NCBI RefSeq assembly: GCF_016463485.1
Contig: NZ_JAEMRD010000020.1
Span: 1-35,579, forward strand
Reading direction: 5' to 3'
Source: Brevundimonas sp.
GTDB lineage: Bacteria; Pseudomonadota; Alphaproteobacteria; Caulobacterales; Caulobacteraceae
DNA: 35,579 nucleotides
The notes under the pieces were generated by a model that did not search any database, had not been told where the DNA came from, and worked only from the letters and a program-made list of their open reading frames with translations. Shown here one piece after another: positions 35,287-35,579 of this stretch. The position numbers were made by a program, and so were the translations under genes. How positions within the stretch are numbered: the stretch's first letter is position 1; each line of letters begins with the position of its first letter.

Positions 35287-35579
35287 CTACCTCGGCGCCC
35301 GCGCCGGTAGCGTCAGGCCTGCTCCGGGCGGGGGGGCGGAGGCGGATTGTCCGGGCGCCATGGGCTGGACGGGCGGCGTCGTTGTCCCGGCCGGCTCCGG
35401 CCTTGCAAACAGTTTGAGCGAATGCGGCGTGCCGTCGCGTTCCACCACGACCGATCGGACGCCGACCGCGACCAGGGTCCATCCATCGATCACGCCGCCC
35501 CGGCGGATCCGTTCGACCTCTCCCGAAGCGCTCCGCAGATAGGCCTGGCTCCCGCCGACCAGACCGACCAGGGTCGGCG
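35287..35579 (-). CDS. C-terminal part of a minus-strand gene running off the window (GspC/PilP-like beta domain?)
   Basis: An open frame enters from the right edge and stops at 35287. The visible 97 residues begin PTLVGLVGGSQAYLRSASGE, then VERIRRGGVIDGWTLVAVG, VRSVVVERDGTPHSLKLF, and a Pro/Ala/Gly-rich tail. The pattern of Leu-Val-Gly, Gly-Trp-x-Leu, then Val and Gly-x4-Leu-x-Leu is like the small beta-barrel of type II secretion GspC or type IV pilus PilP proteins. The match is by eye and weak. The start and most of the protein are outside the window. Confidence 0.5.
   Translation of the reverse strand, partial: PTLVGLVGGSQAYLRSASGEVERIRRGGVIDGWTLVAVGVRSVVVERDGTPHSLKLFARPEPAGTTTPPVQPMAPGQSASAPPPGAGLTLPARAPR

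Overview
The window is GC-rich chromosomal DNA from an alphaproteobacterium, most likely of the Caulobacteraceae (Brevundimonas-like) or Sphingomonadales. This rests on the protocatechuate 4,5-cleavage (lig) genes of Sphingomonad type, the TonB receptors placed beside catabolic genes, and the codon bias. The genus cannot be fixed from sequence alone.

Layout. (1) 1-5153: the 3' end of a tRNA-Ser gene, a cobalamin riboswitch, and a vitamin B12 uptake operon btuB-btuF-btuC-btuD. (2) 5261-13362, minus strand: a hydroxycinnamate (p-coumarate/ferulate) module. In transcription order it holds an aromatic aldehyde dehydrogenase, a hydroxycinnamoyl-CoA hydratase-lyase, an acyl-CoA ligase, a TonB receptor, an AAHS-type MFS transporter and a MarR regulator. 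An AT-rich palindrome occurs upstream of both the aldehyde dehydrogenase and the TonB receptor and is the likely MarR operator. (3) 13459-23394: the protocatechuate 4,5-cleavage pathway in two divergent units around a LysR regulator. ligK-ligU-ligI lie on the minus strand; a 6PGDH-like gene, ligJ, ligA, ligB, ligC, a GST gene and pobA lie on the plus strand. (4) 23395-25091: a structured leader followed by a cupin/SDR gene pair. (5) 25296-26318: two decayed IS6-family transposase remnants in tandem. (6) 26328-34300: a polymorphic-toxin locus. It has a secreted YD-repeat/bulb-lectin protein and a small membrane protein on the minus strand, divergent from a giant RHS-repeat protein ending in a WHH-type nuclease tip, with a small overlapping putative immunity gene. 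(7) 34318-35579: a decayed extra copy of part of the RHS core, a stretch with no recognised gene and a short pentamer repeat, and the C-terminal part of a minus-strand gene running off the window.

Taken together, modules 2 and 3 encode every catalytic step from p-coumarate to pyruvate and oxaloacetate: CoA ligation, chain cleavage to an aldehyde, oxidation to 4-hydroxybenzoate, PobA to protocatechuate, LigAB, LigC, LigI, LigU, LigJ and LigK. Ferulate would enter the same route but yield vanillate, and no vanillate O-demethylase is in the window.

The least explained items are the tandem-HTH LysR regulator, the GST and 6PGDH-like genes built into the lig operon, the large leader hairpin before the cupin gene, and the RHS locus. 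The RHS locus combines a transglutaminase-like domain lacking its Cys, lectin/membrane partners with a poly-G tract at a ribosome-binding position, and a displaced core fragment.
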